Part shown: piece after piece, positions 1 to 7,460 of the stretch
How positions within the stretch are numbered: position 1 is the stretch's first letter
Layout of the letters: each line of letters starts with the position of its first letter
From: Saccharofermentans sp.
Lineage (GTDB): Bacteria; Bacillota; Clostridia; Saccharofermentanales; Saccharofermentanaceae
Reading direction: 5' to 3'
Assembly: GCA_024688685.1 (NCBI GenBank)
Contig: JAILDX010000014.1
Coordinates: 1 to 64,000, forward strand
DNA length: 64,000 nucleotides
Program-made: the position numbers and the translations under genes
Notes under the pieces: generated by a model
The model's database searches: none
What the model saw: the letters and a program-made list of their open reading frames with translations, nothing else
Told to the model about the DNA's origin: nothing

Positions 1-1
1 C

Positions 2-601
2 GGAATTGAGACGAATGCAGCTCAGTTTCAGAGCAAAAGAAAAAGGCAGGAACTGATGAACGATCTCGCGAATCACTACTACTCAGATTTCACTGCCTCA
101 TCACTCGAAGTGATGCTTAACATCTTAGATGTTTTAGCAGAACAAATCAAGGATGTGGAAGAACAAATTGAGTCAATGGTCGAAGACAATGAAGATGTGG
201 AGTTGTTAAAGACGATACCCGGAGTAGGAAAGATCGGAGCAGCAACGATAGCATCTTACACAGAAGATCTTGAACGATTCGATGGAGACTTCAAGAGATT
301 TGCAGCTTATATCGGGATAGTGCCAAGCGTGCACAACTCGAATGAGACTGTACATCTGGGACACATAACAAAGCATGGACCGCAGGAGTTAAGAACGGCA
401 TTTGTTCAAGTAGCGCTTGGAATGATTCGGGCATCGAAGCAGACAAGCGATTGGCGACTGATCGAAGACTATCGTCGCAAGAAAACAGAAAAAGGTTCCG
501 GCAGAGCGATTATCGCTTTGACCAGGAAAATAGCAAGAATTGTGTTTGTAATGCTTGAGAACAGAGAAACATTTAACCCTGAACTCATGTTGAACAAATA
601 G
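2..601 (+). CDS. IS110-family transposase, C-terminal part (cut by window edge)
   Basis: The frame is open from base 2 and enters from outside the window, so the true start is not visible; the first internal ATG is at 56. The visible ~200 residues hold the C-terminal Transposase_20 domain typical of IS110/IS1111 elements: the helix-hairpin-helix-like LLKTIPGVGKIGAATIASY, the FAAYIGIVPS block with the conserved Ser, then TKHGPQELRTAFVQVA. The N-terminal DEDD (RuvC-like) domain would lie upstream. IS110 elements insert through a bridge RNA encoded in their non-coding ends; only the short right flank (602-656) is visible here and I cannot delimit the element. Identification of the family is secure; whether the copy is complete is unknown. 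Confidence 0.9.
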   Translation, partial: GIETNAAQFQSKRKRQELMNDLANHYYSDFTASSLEVMLNILDVLAEQIKDVEEQIESMVEDNEDVELLKTIPGVGKIGAATIASYTEDLERFDGDFKRFAAYIGIVPSVHNSNETVHLGHITKHGPQELRTAFVQVALGMIRASKQTSDWRLIEDYRRKKTEKGSGRAIIALTRKIARIVFVMLENRETFNPELMLNK

Positions 602-656
602 AAGAAAACATAGCAAACAGCTTAAACTGTTTGACTTTTTATAGGAGGGTGTAGTT

Positions 657-1061
657 ATGATCGTGAAGAGAACCTTGCCGGTTTTTTATATTCTCTCTGC
701 GGTAGCAGTTATAGCCGGAACACTTTTGCCGTTTGTCAATCTTCATTACGGATATGATTCAACTCCCACAACATTGTTTGCGGGTCTGTTCGGTAAGATC
801 ATCTGTGGTGTAGCAGCTGTAAGTATCCTTGCCATGATCATCAAGTACACCAGGGTACTGACTTTCCTGTGTACCGCCATAACAGACGGTTGTGTCATTG
901 TCATCTGGGCGCAGTGGAAGGATAAGATTGCTGCTTCAGCCCCGATCCCGGCAATTACGACCGTATATACAAGAGGATATGGATATTACGTGTTCATCGG
1001 CGGAGCGATCATGCTCCTCATATGCGGGATCCTGTGCTTTCTGTTTGTTGATGAGGACTGA
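657..1061 (+). CDS. Small polytopic membrane protein, unknown
   Basis: This 134-residue protein is almost entirely hydrophobic, with about four membrane segments (near residues 8-28, 42-62, 68-86 and 110-131) and a short acidic tail (VDED). The ATG at 657 is well placed behind AGGAGG (643-648). I do not recognise a family. It starts just after the IS110 gene and its last 44 bases overlap, tail to tail, the end of the nuclease-like gene on the other strand. It may be an ordinary small membrane protein, and nothing in the sequence gives a function. Confidence 0.65.
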   Translation: MIVKRTLPVFYILSAVAVIAGTLLPFVNLHYGYDSTPTTLFAGLFGKIICGVAAVSILAMIIKYTRVLTFLCTAITDGCVIVIWAQWKDKIAASAPIPAITTVYTRGYGYYVFIGGAIMLLICGILCFLFVDED

Positions 1062-1560
1062 TCTCTTCCAGTGACCCTGACGACCTGATATTTCTGACGG
1101 CACAATGCCTGAGATAAAGGATAAAAACAGTCACGGCCAGTGATACGGCAATTCCTGTCAGAGCGACGGCAGTATAGCCCATTATCAGCAGAAGGACCCA
1201 CAAAAGATAATAGAGTACCATGAGCAGCGTGCGTCTCAGACGTCCGCTGCTCTTAATATTCTCAAGCAGTGTGACCTCATCCATCCTGGCCAGTTCGCGC
1301 GCCTGTCTGGTAAATGTATTGTTGGTTATTACCATTGCCTTGTCGCAGTTATAGTAAGCCATTCCGCCGACTACCTGCTGAACGGCCGCAACACCCACGG
1401 GCTTTGAATAAAACTTGCACTGGACCGCATACCTGTGGCGGCGTTTGGTTGCAACGATATCAACACCGTAATCAGCTGATCTGCCGGTGATCTTAACACG
1501 TCTGAAACCGTGAGATCTGAGGTATCCCGCGGCCACCTTCTCATAATCTTTACCATTCAT
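1018..1560 (-). CDS. Mrr-like restriction endonuclease domain protein with two C-terminal membrane segments
   Basis: Residues ~1-100 match the Mrr_cat PD-(D/E)xK nuclease fold seen in many small bacterial 'restriction endonuclease' proteins: an N-terminal helix (DYEKVAAGYLRSHGF), the catalytic-type Asp in YGVDIVA (about residue 34), and the QxK motif in YAVQCKFYSK. Residues ~110-150 form two membrane helices, so the nuclease domain would sit in the cytoplasm at the membrane. Such proteins are usually thought to cut foreign or modified DNA, but most are untested. No ribosome binding site precedes the ATG. A TG-G-TAAACT box ends 6 nt before it, so it may be leaderless, divergent from the gene at 1618. 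Confidence 0.75.
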   Translation of the reverse strand: MNGKDYEKVAAGYLRSHGFRRVKITGRSADYGVDIVATKRRHRYAVQCKFYSKPVGVAAVQQVVGGMAYYNCDKAMVITNNTFTRQARELARMDEVTLLENIKSSGRLRRTLLMVLYYLLWVLLLIMGYTAVALTGIAVSLAVTVFILYLRHCAVRNIRSSGSLEEISPHQQTESTGSRI

Positions 1561-1566
1561 GCTGTC

Positions 1567-1575
1567 AGTTTACCA
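1567..1575 (-). promoter_or_regulatory. Extended -10 box, putative leaderless start
   Basis: On the minus strand TGGTAAACT is read, with six bases between it and the ATG at 1560. The box is weaker (TAAACT) than the others in this window, and there is no Shine-Dalgarno sequence. Confidence 0.4.
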
Positions 1576-1602
1576 AAATGGGCGTACTATTAATGTCCCA
1601 CA

Positions 1603-1611
1603 TGTTATAAT
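1603..1611 (+). promoter_or_regulatory. Extended -10 promoter TGTTATAAT, putative leaderless start
   Basis: A perfect TATAAT (1606-1611) with the TGn extension lies six bases before the ATG at 1618. Transcription should begin at or next to the A of the ATG, and no ribosome binding site is present. Confidence 0.7.
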
Positions 1612-1617
1612 CTGCGT

Positions 1618-3666
1618 ATGAAACTGTATAAAAATGTTATCTCTGTACTGTTCTTTGCTCTGTCGGTATATGTGCTGATCCTCAATGTATTCTGCACATG
1701 CTATACGTCTGCCGACAGATTTGAACTGAACTACTACAGCGGAGATATCGTTATCCTGAATATAGCTGCCATGGCATTCTTTGTGGCTGCGGCAGCATTT
1801 GCCGGGAAGGCGCGGATATCGTCCTTCATAGGGAAGCATTTCGCCGTGATCAAGGCGGTCCTTCTCATCCTCATTGCGGCGTTAGGGGCGGTCTTTGTTT
1901 TCTCCTGCGGCCTCGGTGCGGGCGTCGATCAGCTCTACGTTCAGAGAAGCGTTGATGAATTACGCAACGGGAGCAATGCCTCTTATCAGCCGCTCATGTA
2001 CATGGAGGTACATTCGAACCAGTTCAGTTTCGCGCTGATCAGTTATCTGATGAGCTTTATCACGGGGACATACAATTACATGGCGTTCAGGCTGATGAAC
2101 GTGCTGTTCCTCGTGCTGCTTTATAACGAGCTTTCGCTGATCGGGAAGAGGATGGGACTCGGCAAAACAGGCCAGATTCTGATCCTTCTGACGGGTGTTT
2201 TCTTCCTGCCGACGACGCTCTACACGCTCTTTATTTACGGCAATCTCGCAGGCGTTGCGCTCTCGGCTCTGGCTGTCCGTCTGATGATCGACGCGTTCGG
2301 TAAAAAGAAGATGATATTCGGATTCCTGTCATGCCTTTCGATGTTCGCGGCGTGTATTTTCAAGACGAACTATATGATCTTTGTGATCGGCATCGGCATC
2401 TACTGTTTCTTCAAGGCGGTCTCGTCCAAACAGTTCAGGAACCTGATCTTCGTGGCACTCCTTGCCGTATCGCTCTGGCTTTCATCTTTTATTCCCCATG
2501 CCGTGCTCAAAAATCTGACCGGCCTTCCGCTCGACAACGGAATGAGCTATATGTCGTACGTCGCGATGGGCCTCCAGGACAATTCGCAGAATTATGCCGG
2601 CGGATTCAACGGTTTCAACGAGGATTCGTACATGGCAGTAAACGGCGACAGCAAGGCACACACCGAGGTCTCCGCCGACATCGCGAGACAGATTCTTGAA
2701 TCCATGGCAGAGGACCCCGCCTACATCCTGAACTTCTTCACCCGCAAGCAGCTTCACCAGTGGGCGGACCCTGTTTACAAGGCATACTGGTCGTCCCAGG
2801 CAGTGCCGCAGTACAATACGGCTGACTGGTTCTATCATTTCCTGAGACCAGATCTTGAGTACCCTGTGACCGTCGCATTCTCATATTTCCAGCTGTGGGC
2901 GTGGCTCGGTGCGATCCTGTTCATCTGGCTCGGCCGCAAAAACGAGCACTTCGAAGAGACTCTGATAATGCCGCTCATCTTCATCGGAGGCTTCATATTC
3001 CACACATTCTGGGAGGCCAAGTCGCAGTATGTTTTCGCGTTCTTCGTGATACTTTTCCCTGTGGCCGTCCTGGGCTGGAGGGAGTTCTCGAAATGGGTTC
3101 CAATACGCGACAGAACACCCCTCAGGGAGAAGCTTGCAGTACTCTCCAAGGGCACGATCAGCTGGTCCTTCCAGTTTACTCTTGTTGCCGTCGCAGTACT
3201 GTTCGTCTTTGCCGAGGTCATCGGCCTTGCGACACTGAGAGAGCAGTTCTCACAGGACAGAGAGCTCTATAAGGAATATCTCAGCACAGGCTACAGACAG
3301 TCGTGGAATCCGCTCGATGACGGTAAATACAGGATAAGTCTTGACGGTCTTACATACGAGTTCGAAGCGATCAACAAGGGCGATAAGACTCGTCTCCGCG
3401 AGATCTCAGGAAGCAGATATCTGACAGCGGCGATAACAGGCGAGGGAGAGGGCACGCTGACGTGGCAGCAGGAATCAGGTTCACCCGAGCAGACATTTAA
3501 GCTCTACATGACTGATGAAGGCAGGCTCATTATCGTTTATAATGATGAGTACGTTTATGGCGGCGGTGATGATGTACTCGATGTTTATATGGTTCCTTAC
3601 GGAACGCTTGACTGGTCACAGACGGAAGACAGTATGACCTGGGAAGTCTCAGGGATTGGAGAATAA
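1618..3666 (+). CDS. Large polytopic membrane protein, GT-C glycosyltransferase-like
   Basis: The product has 682 residues. About 12 membrane segments cover residues 1-480, then a last helix near 520-545 leads into a ~135-residue soluble C-terminal domain predicted outside the cell. The layout (first helix, a loop with a conserved-looking Asp in GAGVDQLYVQ, many helices, extracytoplasmic tail) fits the GT-C superfamily of lipid-linked sugar transferases, but I cannot name the subfamily or a catalytic residue with confidence. The ATG at 1618 has no Shine-Dalgarno and sits 6 nt after a perfect -10 box, so the mRNA is probably leaderless. The next gene starts two bases after its stop. Confidence 0.65.
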   Translation: MKLYKNVISVLFFALSVYVLILNVFCTCYTSADRFELNYYSGDIVILNIAAMAFFVAAAAFAGKARISSFIGKHFAVIKAVLLILIAALGAVFVFSCGLGAGVDQLYVQRSVDELRNGSNASYQPLMYMEVHSNQFSFALISYLMSFITGTYNYMAFRLMNVLFLVLLYNELSLIGKRMGLGKTGQILILLTGVFFLPTTLYTLFIYGNLAGVALSALAVRLMIDAFGKKKMIFGFLSCLSMFAACIFKTNYMIFVIGIGIYCFFKAVSSKQFRNLIFVALLAVSLWLSSFIPHAVLKNLTGLPLDNGMSYMSYVAMGLQDNSQNYAGGFNGFNEDSYMAVNGDSKAHTEVSADIARQILESMAEDPAYILNFFTRKQLHQWADPVYKAYWSSQAVPQYNTADWFYHFLRPDLEYPVTVAFSYFQLWAWLGAILFIWLGRKNEHFEETLIMPLIFIGGFIFHTFWEAKSQYVFAFFVILFPVAVLGWREFSKWVPIRDRTPLREKLAVLSKGTISWSFQFTLVAVAVLFVFAEVIGLATLREQFSQDRELYKEYLSTGYRQSWNPLDDGKYRISLDGLTYEFEAINKGDKTRLREISGSRYLTAAITGEGEGTLTWQQESGSPEQTFKLYMTDEGRLIIVYNDEYVYGGGDDVLDVYMVPYGTLDWSQTEDSMTWEVSGIGE

Positions 3667-3668
3667 CG

Positions 3669-4229
3669 ATGAAAAATGTACTTAAGCTTATCGGATTATA
3701 TGTGCTGATATATTTGGTTTATTCAGTGATCTTTGTATTGCTGTTTCATACAGGAATCCTTGCAGGTATGGATGTCCTGATGTACAGGGGCATCGTTTTC
3801 CTTATCATTACAGGAATCCTTGCAGGCGCAACGATGGCTGTCATTAAGAAATTCTGGAGTTTTATTTCTATCAGGGACATCATTATGATGTTCGTCATCT
3901 TCTGCTGCGTTAACATGGTGCTCTTTACGCTTGTTCCTGTTACCGTTGAGCGATCTGTCTCTGTTTTTATGCTCAGCTATATGGATGAGAACTCGGATCA
4001 GAGTTTTACTGAAGAGGACGTTCAGGAGATCTTTACCGGCAAGTATGTTGTTGATTACGGTGCGTTCGAGAAGCGGTTTAACGAGCAGATCGCAACCGGA
4101 ACTCTTAAGGACAACGGCGACGGGACATATTCGATCACTGACAGCGGCAGGCGCATAGTCAGCATGTTCAGGATGGTCGCTGACTGGTTCAATACTGATA
4201 AGAGACTGGTTTATCCGAATGAGAATTGA
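3669..4229 (+). CDS. Membrane protein with C-terminal soluble domain, unknown
   Basis: This 186-residue protein has four membrane helices in residues ~5-110 and a soluble part (residues ~112-186) with a wing-like GTLKDNGDGTYSITDSGRR segment resembling a winged-helix beta hairpin. The start at 3669 lies two bases after the stop of the large membrane protein, so the two are probably co-expressed and may form one complex. The 18-base sequence TACAGGAATCCTTGCAGG occurs twice, exactly 60 bases apart (3749 and 3809), and encodes TGILAG in two helices. No family was recognised. The gene is followed by a 720-base gene-free region. Confidence 0.65.
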   Translation: MKNVLKLIGLYVLIYLVYSVIFVLLFHTGILAGMDVLMYRGIVFLIITGILAGATMAVIKKFWSFISIRDIIMMFVIFCCVNMVLFTLVPVTVERSVSVFMLSYMDENSDQSFTEEDVQEIFTGKYVVDYGAFEKRFNEQIATGTLKDNGDGTYSITDSGRRIVSMFRMVADWFNTDKRLVYPNEN

Positions 4230-4386
4230 GTTTTGTTGAGCACGGGTGGGCTGTGTACCGTACCGGCGCCGGCTGGCGCGTTGTTGCGGAGGCGGTGCGC
4301 TGTGTACCGGCGGCTGGCGGTTGCGGCTGCGGGTTGTTAGCGCTGCGGGTTTTCCTGCTTCAGTCTGCAAAAGTGTACATGTAAAT

Positions 4387-4463
4387 GCGTTTAGTCAGAC
4401 AGTTACACAGACTATTCTGTGTAACTGTCTGTGTTTTTGCGGTTTTATAGACAGTTTTGTAGA
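4387..4463 (+). repeat. 77-base direct repeat, copy A
   Basis: It runs from GCGTTTA to AGTTTTGTAGA and matches 4554-4630 base for base over most of its length, with no length change. It contains a hairpin with 16-bp perfect arms (4396-4411 and 4416-4431; arm CAGACAGTTACACAGA, loop CTAT) followed by TGTTTTTG. Confidence 0.75.
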
Positions 4464-4553
4464 CTTCACTTGCTTTTAACGCAGGTGAAGCACCCGGCAA
4501 AGCAAACAACTTGCGCTTGCAGGGCTTTATTCTGTGTTAGTCACTGGATAAAA

Positions 4554-4630
4554 GCGTTTACATTGAAAGTTACACAGAATAGTCTGTGTTAGTCTCTGTA
4601 TATTTGCAGTTTTATTGAAAGTTTTGTAGA
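4554..4630 (+). repeat. 77-base direct repeat, copy B
   Basis: The same length as copy A and the same blocks (GCGTTTA, AGTTACACAGA, TCTGTGT, TTTGC, GTTTTAT, AGTTTTGTAGA). The loop ATAG is the reverse complement of CTAT in copy A. The outer hairpin pairing is partly lost in this copy. Confidence 0.75.
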
Positions 4631-4727
4631 AATTGCAATGATAGTGGGCTCCGGTGCCCTGGGCTGGCGGCAATTGTATGTAAAATTGTCTGACCACGTT
4701 TTTAAAAAATCAGACAAAAAGCCAGAC

Positions 4728-4747
4728 AATTAGACCTGGGTCTAATT
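4728..4747. repeat. Palindrome AATTAGACC-TG-GGTCTAATT
   Basis: Nine-base perfect arms around a two-base centre. Just upstream, AATTGTCTG (from 4684) and CAGACAATT (4723-4731) form a further inverted pair. Confidence 0.7.
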
Positions 4748-4790
4748 CCGTGGGTAATTTGCGTTGCGCTGGTTCGCAATTTCTGCACAG

Positions 4791-4810
4791 AATCCGACCC
4801 GGGTCGGATT
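4791..4810. repeat. Perfect 20-bp palindrome
   Basis: AATCCGACCCGGGTCGGATT reads the same on both strands with no central loop, as expected for a dimeric protein site or a recombination site. It lies 44 bases after the palindrome at 4728-4747. Confidence 0.75.
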
Positions 4811-4885
4811 TTCAACAGAAAAACGCAAGTTCAGTGCGCAAGCAACCAGCACGCCCGCAACCCGCACCAATCAACCCGCGCGCCC

Positions 4886-4924
4886 GAAAAATAAGAAAGG
4901 GCTGCCCCCCTCGGACAACCCTTT
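4886..4924 (-). terminator. Rho-independent terminator of the DUF4349 gene
   Basis: Read on the minus strand, a ~12-bp stem (AAAGGGTTGTCC with GGGCAGCCCTTT, including G-U pairs) is followed by CTTATTTTTC. It lies 26 bases beyond the stop codon at 4951. Confidence 0.85.
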
Positions 4925-4950
4925 CCCGTTCGACTAAGTAAGAAGAACCC

Positions 4951-6033
4951 TTATTCCTTAGTCTCTTCTTTCTTATCTGCATCAGCCTCAGTAGTGGCTT
5001 TTGCTACCTCAGCTTTCTGCTGTCTGGCAAGAGCTTTCTTCGCCTTCTTTTTCTTTGCTGACTTAATGATCGCCTTGATGATGAAGAAGATGATCAGGCC
5101 GATAACTGCAAGGATGAGCAGGTAAGGGAGTGCTGAAACGAAACCGATAACGAAGTCCTTTGCGTCGTCCTTGATATCGCCGAGGCTCTCCTTAAGGCCT
5201 TCGATGATCTCTTCGCCGAAAGAAAGCTTCTTAGTCTCTATCTGCTCTGTCTCTTCGAGAACCTCTCTTACGGAGAGTGTCAGTGTGCTGTAGGCTGACT
5301 GGTTCTCAAGGACTCTTGCTCTTGATTCATTGCTCTCGATCTCGTAGCGGACCTCTGTAAGGCGGTTCTGCAGAGTGATTACTGCTTCAAGTGAATCTGC
5401 CTGTGCGAGGAGGTTCATAAGTGTCTCCTGCTCAACTCTGAGTGATCGGATGCGTGCCTGGATATCCGAATACTGGAGTGTAACGTCCTCTGTGTTCTCA
5501 CTTGATGAAAGAACTGTGCAGCATGAGCCGACTGAGTTAACGAGTGAGTCGAGCTTGTCGATCGGAACCCTGATCACATAGGTGATATTTCTGAGATTTC
5601 CGTTATTTCCCGTGCCAGATGCGTTTGATGACTCGATGTAGCCGCCGAGCTCGCTGACCTTAGCAGATACGGTATTTGTAACATTGTTATAGTCTGTCGT
5701 CTCGACATTCATCGTCACTCTTCTGATGAGCATCGTGTTCGCGGGGAGCTGAGACTGGGACGTTCCCGAAATCTCACTTGAAGGATCCATCTGAACGCTT
5801 CTGTAGTCATCCGTCCCGCACTCGTAGTCTTCATAATAATCTGCAGCTTCTTCAAAACCGTAATCTCCTGCAGCATTCTCAACCGCCATTGCAGCAGTCT
5901 CATATGTTGCATATTCGTGAGTACTGGTATCCTCATTCTTTGTGCCTTTGCTTACTGACCTGCTGCAGGCCGTTACGGAAAGCATCAATGCAGCAGCTGT
6001 AAGTCCTGCTGCAATCTTCGTAAACCTCTTCAT
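4951..6033 (-). CDS. DUF4349 lipoprotein with C-terminal membrane helix
   Basis: The start at 6033 (MKRFTKIAAGL) is chosen because GGAGGA lies eight bases before it; an upstream in-frame extension has no such site. The 360-residue product has a lipoprotein signal with lipobox LSVTAC and an acidic linker. A DUF4349 domain (residues ~100-260, from RRVTMNVETTDY to STLTLSVREV) has a central coiled coil around ARIRSLRVEQETLMNLLAQA. Then come one membrane helix (ALPYLLILAVIGLIIFFII) and a Lys/Ala-rich cytoplasmic tail. DUF4349 proteins are widespread in Bacillota and their role is not established; an envelope function is inferred. The gene stands alone with its own terminator. Confidence 0.88.
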   Translation of the reverse strand: MKRFTKIAAGLTAAALMLSVTACSRSVSKGTKNEDTSTHEYATYETAAMAVENAAGDYGFEEAADYYEDYECGTDDYRSVQMDPSSEISGTSQSQLPANTMLIRRVTMNVETTDYNNVTNTVSAKVSELGGYIESSNASGTGNNGNLRNITYVIRVPIDKLDSLVNSVGSCCTVLSSSENTEDVTLQYSDIQARIRSLRVEQETLMNLLAQADSLEAVITLQNRLTEVRYEIESNESRARVLENQSAYSTLTLSVREVLEETEQIETKKLSFGEEIIEGLKESLGDIKDDAKDFVIGFVSALPYLLILAVIGLIIFFIIKAIIKSAKKKKAKKALARQQKAEVAKATTEADADKKEETKE

Positions 6034-6127
6034 TTTTGTATCCTCCATATTTTGGTTTTTGTTGTAACTGCTATTAATACAACCCGGGTTTTCAAAATGT
6101 TGCAAAGTTGTGCAAAAAAACAGAAAA

Positions 6128-6405
6128 TTATTCTTCCGGCTTCTGATAGAAGTTCCCGGCAAGCTTCTCTGTCCTTACTTCATTGATAAAAGCTTCCGGA
6201 TCAGTGTCCTTTACGGCCCTTATGACTTTCTTTGCCTGAGGCTTGTCAACGACGGAATAAATGACATTGCGTTCGCGCCGCCCGGATATAGTCCCGCGGT
6301 CCTGGCGAACGACTTGATATTGAAGGCCATAATGACCGCCGCCACAAAGATGACAATAATAGTGACTATGTCTTCCTTGTGAAGGACGGCTTTCTCATAG
6401 TCGTC
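6128..6405 (-). pseudogene. Remnant of a YitT/DUF2179-type membrane protein with internal deletion
   Basis: On the minus strand, one frame gives EDIVTIIVIFVAAVIMAF then NIKSFARTAGLYPGG, the start of a YitT-family membrane protein. Directly afterwards a second frame gives NVIYSVVDKPQAKKVIRAV and continues to FYQKPEE and a stop at 6128, which is the C-terminal DUF2179 domain of the same family. The middle of the gene (roughly 180 codons, several helices) is missing and the two ends are out of frame. No start codon is available in the first frame before the trpS stop. This is a decayed gene or, less likely, an assembly error. Intact YitT proteins have about 280-290 residues. Confidence 0.7.
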
Positions 6406-7393
6406 AGATCCTTCCGAAACCTACAGCTTTCCTGACCTTCTCGTACTTCTCTTCTGCAATCTTATTTGAATAATCCCTGCCTGCATCGAGAACATCATCA
6501 ACGATGCCTGAAGAGATGATCTTATTATACTTATCCTGGAAGGATACGATCTTGGGGACGACTACTTCCGCGACGCCCTTCTTGAGATCGCCGTATCCGC
6601 CGCCCTCAAACTTCTTAACCGCATCCTCAACAGATACTTCCGCGAAAACGGAATACAGCGTCAGGAGGTTGGATACACCCGGCTTGTTCTCCTCGTCGTA
6701 TCTGATCTCTCCGTCACTGTCCGTAACGGCGCTCATGATCTTCTTTCTGATCTGCTTCTCGTCGTCTGCGAGGAAGATGGAACCCTTGGGATTCTCAGCT
6801 GACTTGCTCATCTTTGCTTCAGGATTCTGAAGGTCTCTGATCTTTGCGCCTACAGTAGGGATCAGGGGTTCAGGGATAACGAAAAGCTCACCGTAACGGT
6901 TGTTGAATCTCTCAGCGAGGTTCCTTGCGAGCTCAACATGCTGCTTCTGGTCGATACCTGTAGGAACGTACTTCGCATCGTACAGGAGAATATCAGCTGC
7001 CATGAGGTCAGGGTAGGTAACAAGACCTTCCGTAAACGCTTCGTTCTTTGCTGACTTCATCTTGAACTGGTGCATTCTCGTGAGATCTCCGTGAGGCGTG
7101 TGGCACTCGAGGATCCATGAGAGATTAGCGTGATAAAGGTTCTCTGACTGAATGTAGATGTGCATGTCAGGGAGCTCGGGATCGATGCCGCATGCAATGT
7201 ACATAGCAACGGCGTTGATTATATTCTTATGAAGTGCGTCAGGATCCTGGGGCACCGTGATGGCGTGCATGTCAGGGACAAAGAGAAATGTCTCGTATTC
7301 CTTCTGATAATTTGCTACCTGACTGATACTGCCGCAGTAGTTTCCGATAGTGAGTGAGCCGCTGGGCTGCAGGCCCGTAAGTAATCGTTCCAT
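6404..7393 (-). CDS. trpS: Tryptophanyl-tRNA synthetase
   Basis: This class I synthetase charges tRNA-Trp in the cytoplasm. The 329-residue length is normal for bacterial TrpS. The HIGH-type motif is TIGN (residues 15-18, in QPSGSLTIGNYCGS) and the KMSKS loop is intact at residues 194-198. The family block HGDLTRMHQFK, and MAADILLYDA with the GIDQKQHVELAR segment, are all present. The ATG at 7393 is preceded by AGAGG. A minus-strand extended -10 box (TGTTACAAT) lies upstream, back to back with the promoter of the gene at 7461. The decayed YitT gene follows directly after its stop. Confidence 0.97.
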   Translation of the reverse strand: MERLLTGLQPSGSLTIGNYCGSISQVANYQKEYETFLFVPDMHAITVPQDPDALHKNIINAVAMYIACGIDPELPDMHIYIQSENLYHANLSWILECHTPHGDLTRMHQFKMKSAKNEAFTEGLVTYPDLMAADILLYDAKYVPTGIDQKQHVELARNLAERFNNRYGELFVIPEPLIPTVGAKIRDLQNPEAKMSKSAENPKGSIFLADDEKQIRKKIMSAVTDSDGEIRYDEENKPGVSNLLTLYSVFAEVSVEDAVKKFEGGGYGDLKKGVAEVVVPKIVSFQDKYNKIISSGIVDDVLDAGRDYSNKIAEEKYEKVRKAVGFGRI

Positions 7394-7427
7394 TAACTTA
7401 AACCTCTTTTATTTATAATTAGGACAT

Positions 7428-7436
7428 ATTGTAACA
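7428..7436 (-). promoter_or_regulatory. Extended -10 promoter for trpS
   Basis: The minus strand reads TGTTACAAT, about 34 bases before the trpS ATG, leaving room for a normal leader with AGAGG. Confidence 0.6.
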
Positions 7437-7447
7437 TATTTTTGGTT

Positions 7448-7453
7448 TATAAT
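7448..7453 (+). promoter_or_regulatory. -10 box TATAAT, putative leaderless start
   Basis: A perfect TATAAT lies seven bases before the ATG at 7461, with no ribosome binding site between them. Confidence 0.65.
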
Positions 7454-7460
7454 CTTTGAT

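Larger units (their letters stand above)
4230..4950. other. Gene-free region rich in repeats and palindromes
   Basis: I find no convincing gene in these ~720 bases. The first 130 bases are GC-rich with short repeats (GCTGTGTACCG twice, GCTGCGGGTT twice). Then come a 77-base direct repeat in two copies, a 16-bp-arm hairpin, two near-perfect or perfect palindromes around 4728-4747 and 4791-4810, and finally the terminator of the DUF4349 gene. The mosaic looks like the remains or non-coding body of a small mobile or structured element. Confidence 0.6.

Noticed and set aside
4396..4440. 16-bp-arm hairpin as terminator of the membrane protein gene at 3669
   Set aside because: It is followed by TGTTTTTG but lies 165 bases after the stop, is part of a duplicated repeat, and the second copy has lost the pairing; a repeat element explains it better.
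4246..4479. Open frames in the repeat region (also 4750-4941)
   Set aside because: No ribosome binding site, unlike codon use, and they run through hairpins and palindromes.
4387..4630. CRISPR-like array
   Set aside because: Only two repeat copies of 77 bases, 90 bases apart, no short regular repeat and no cas genes.
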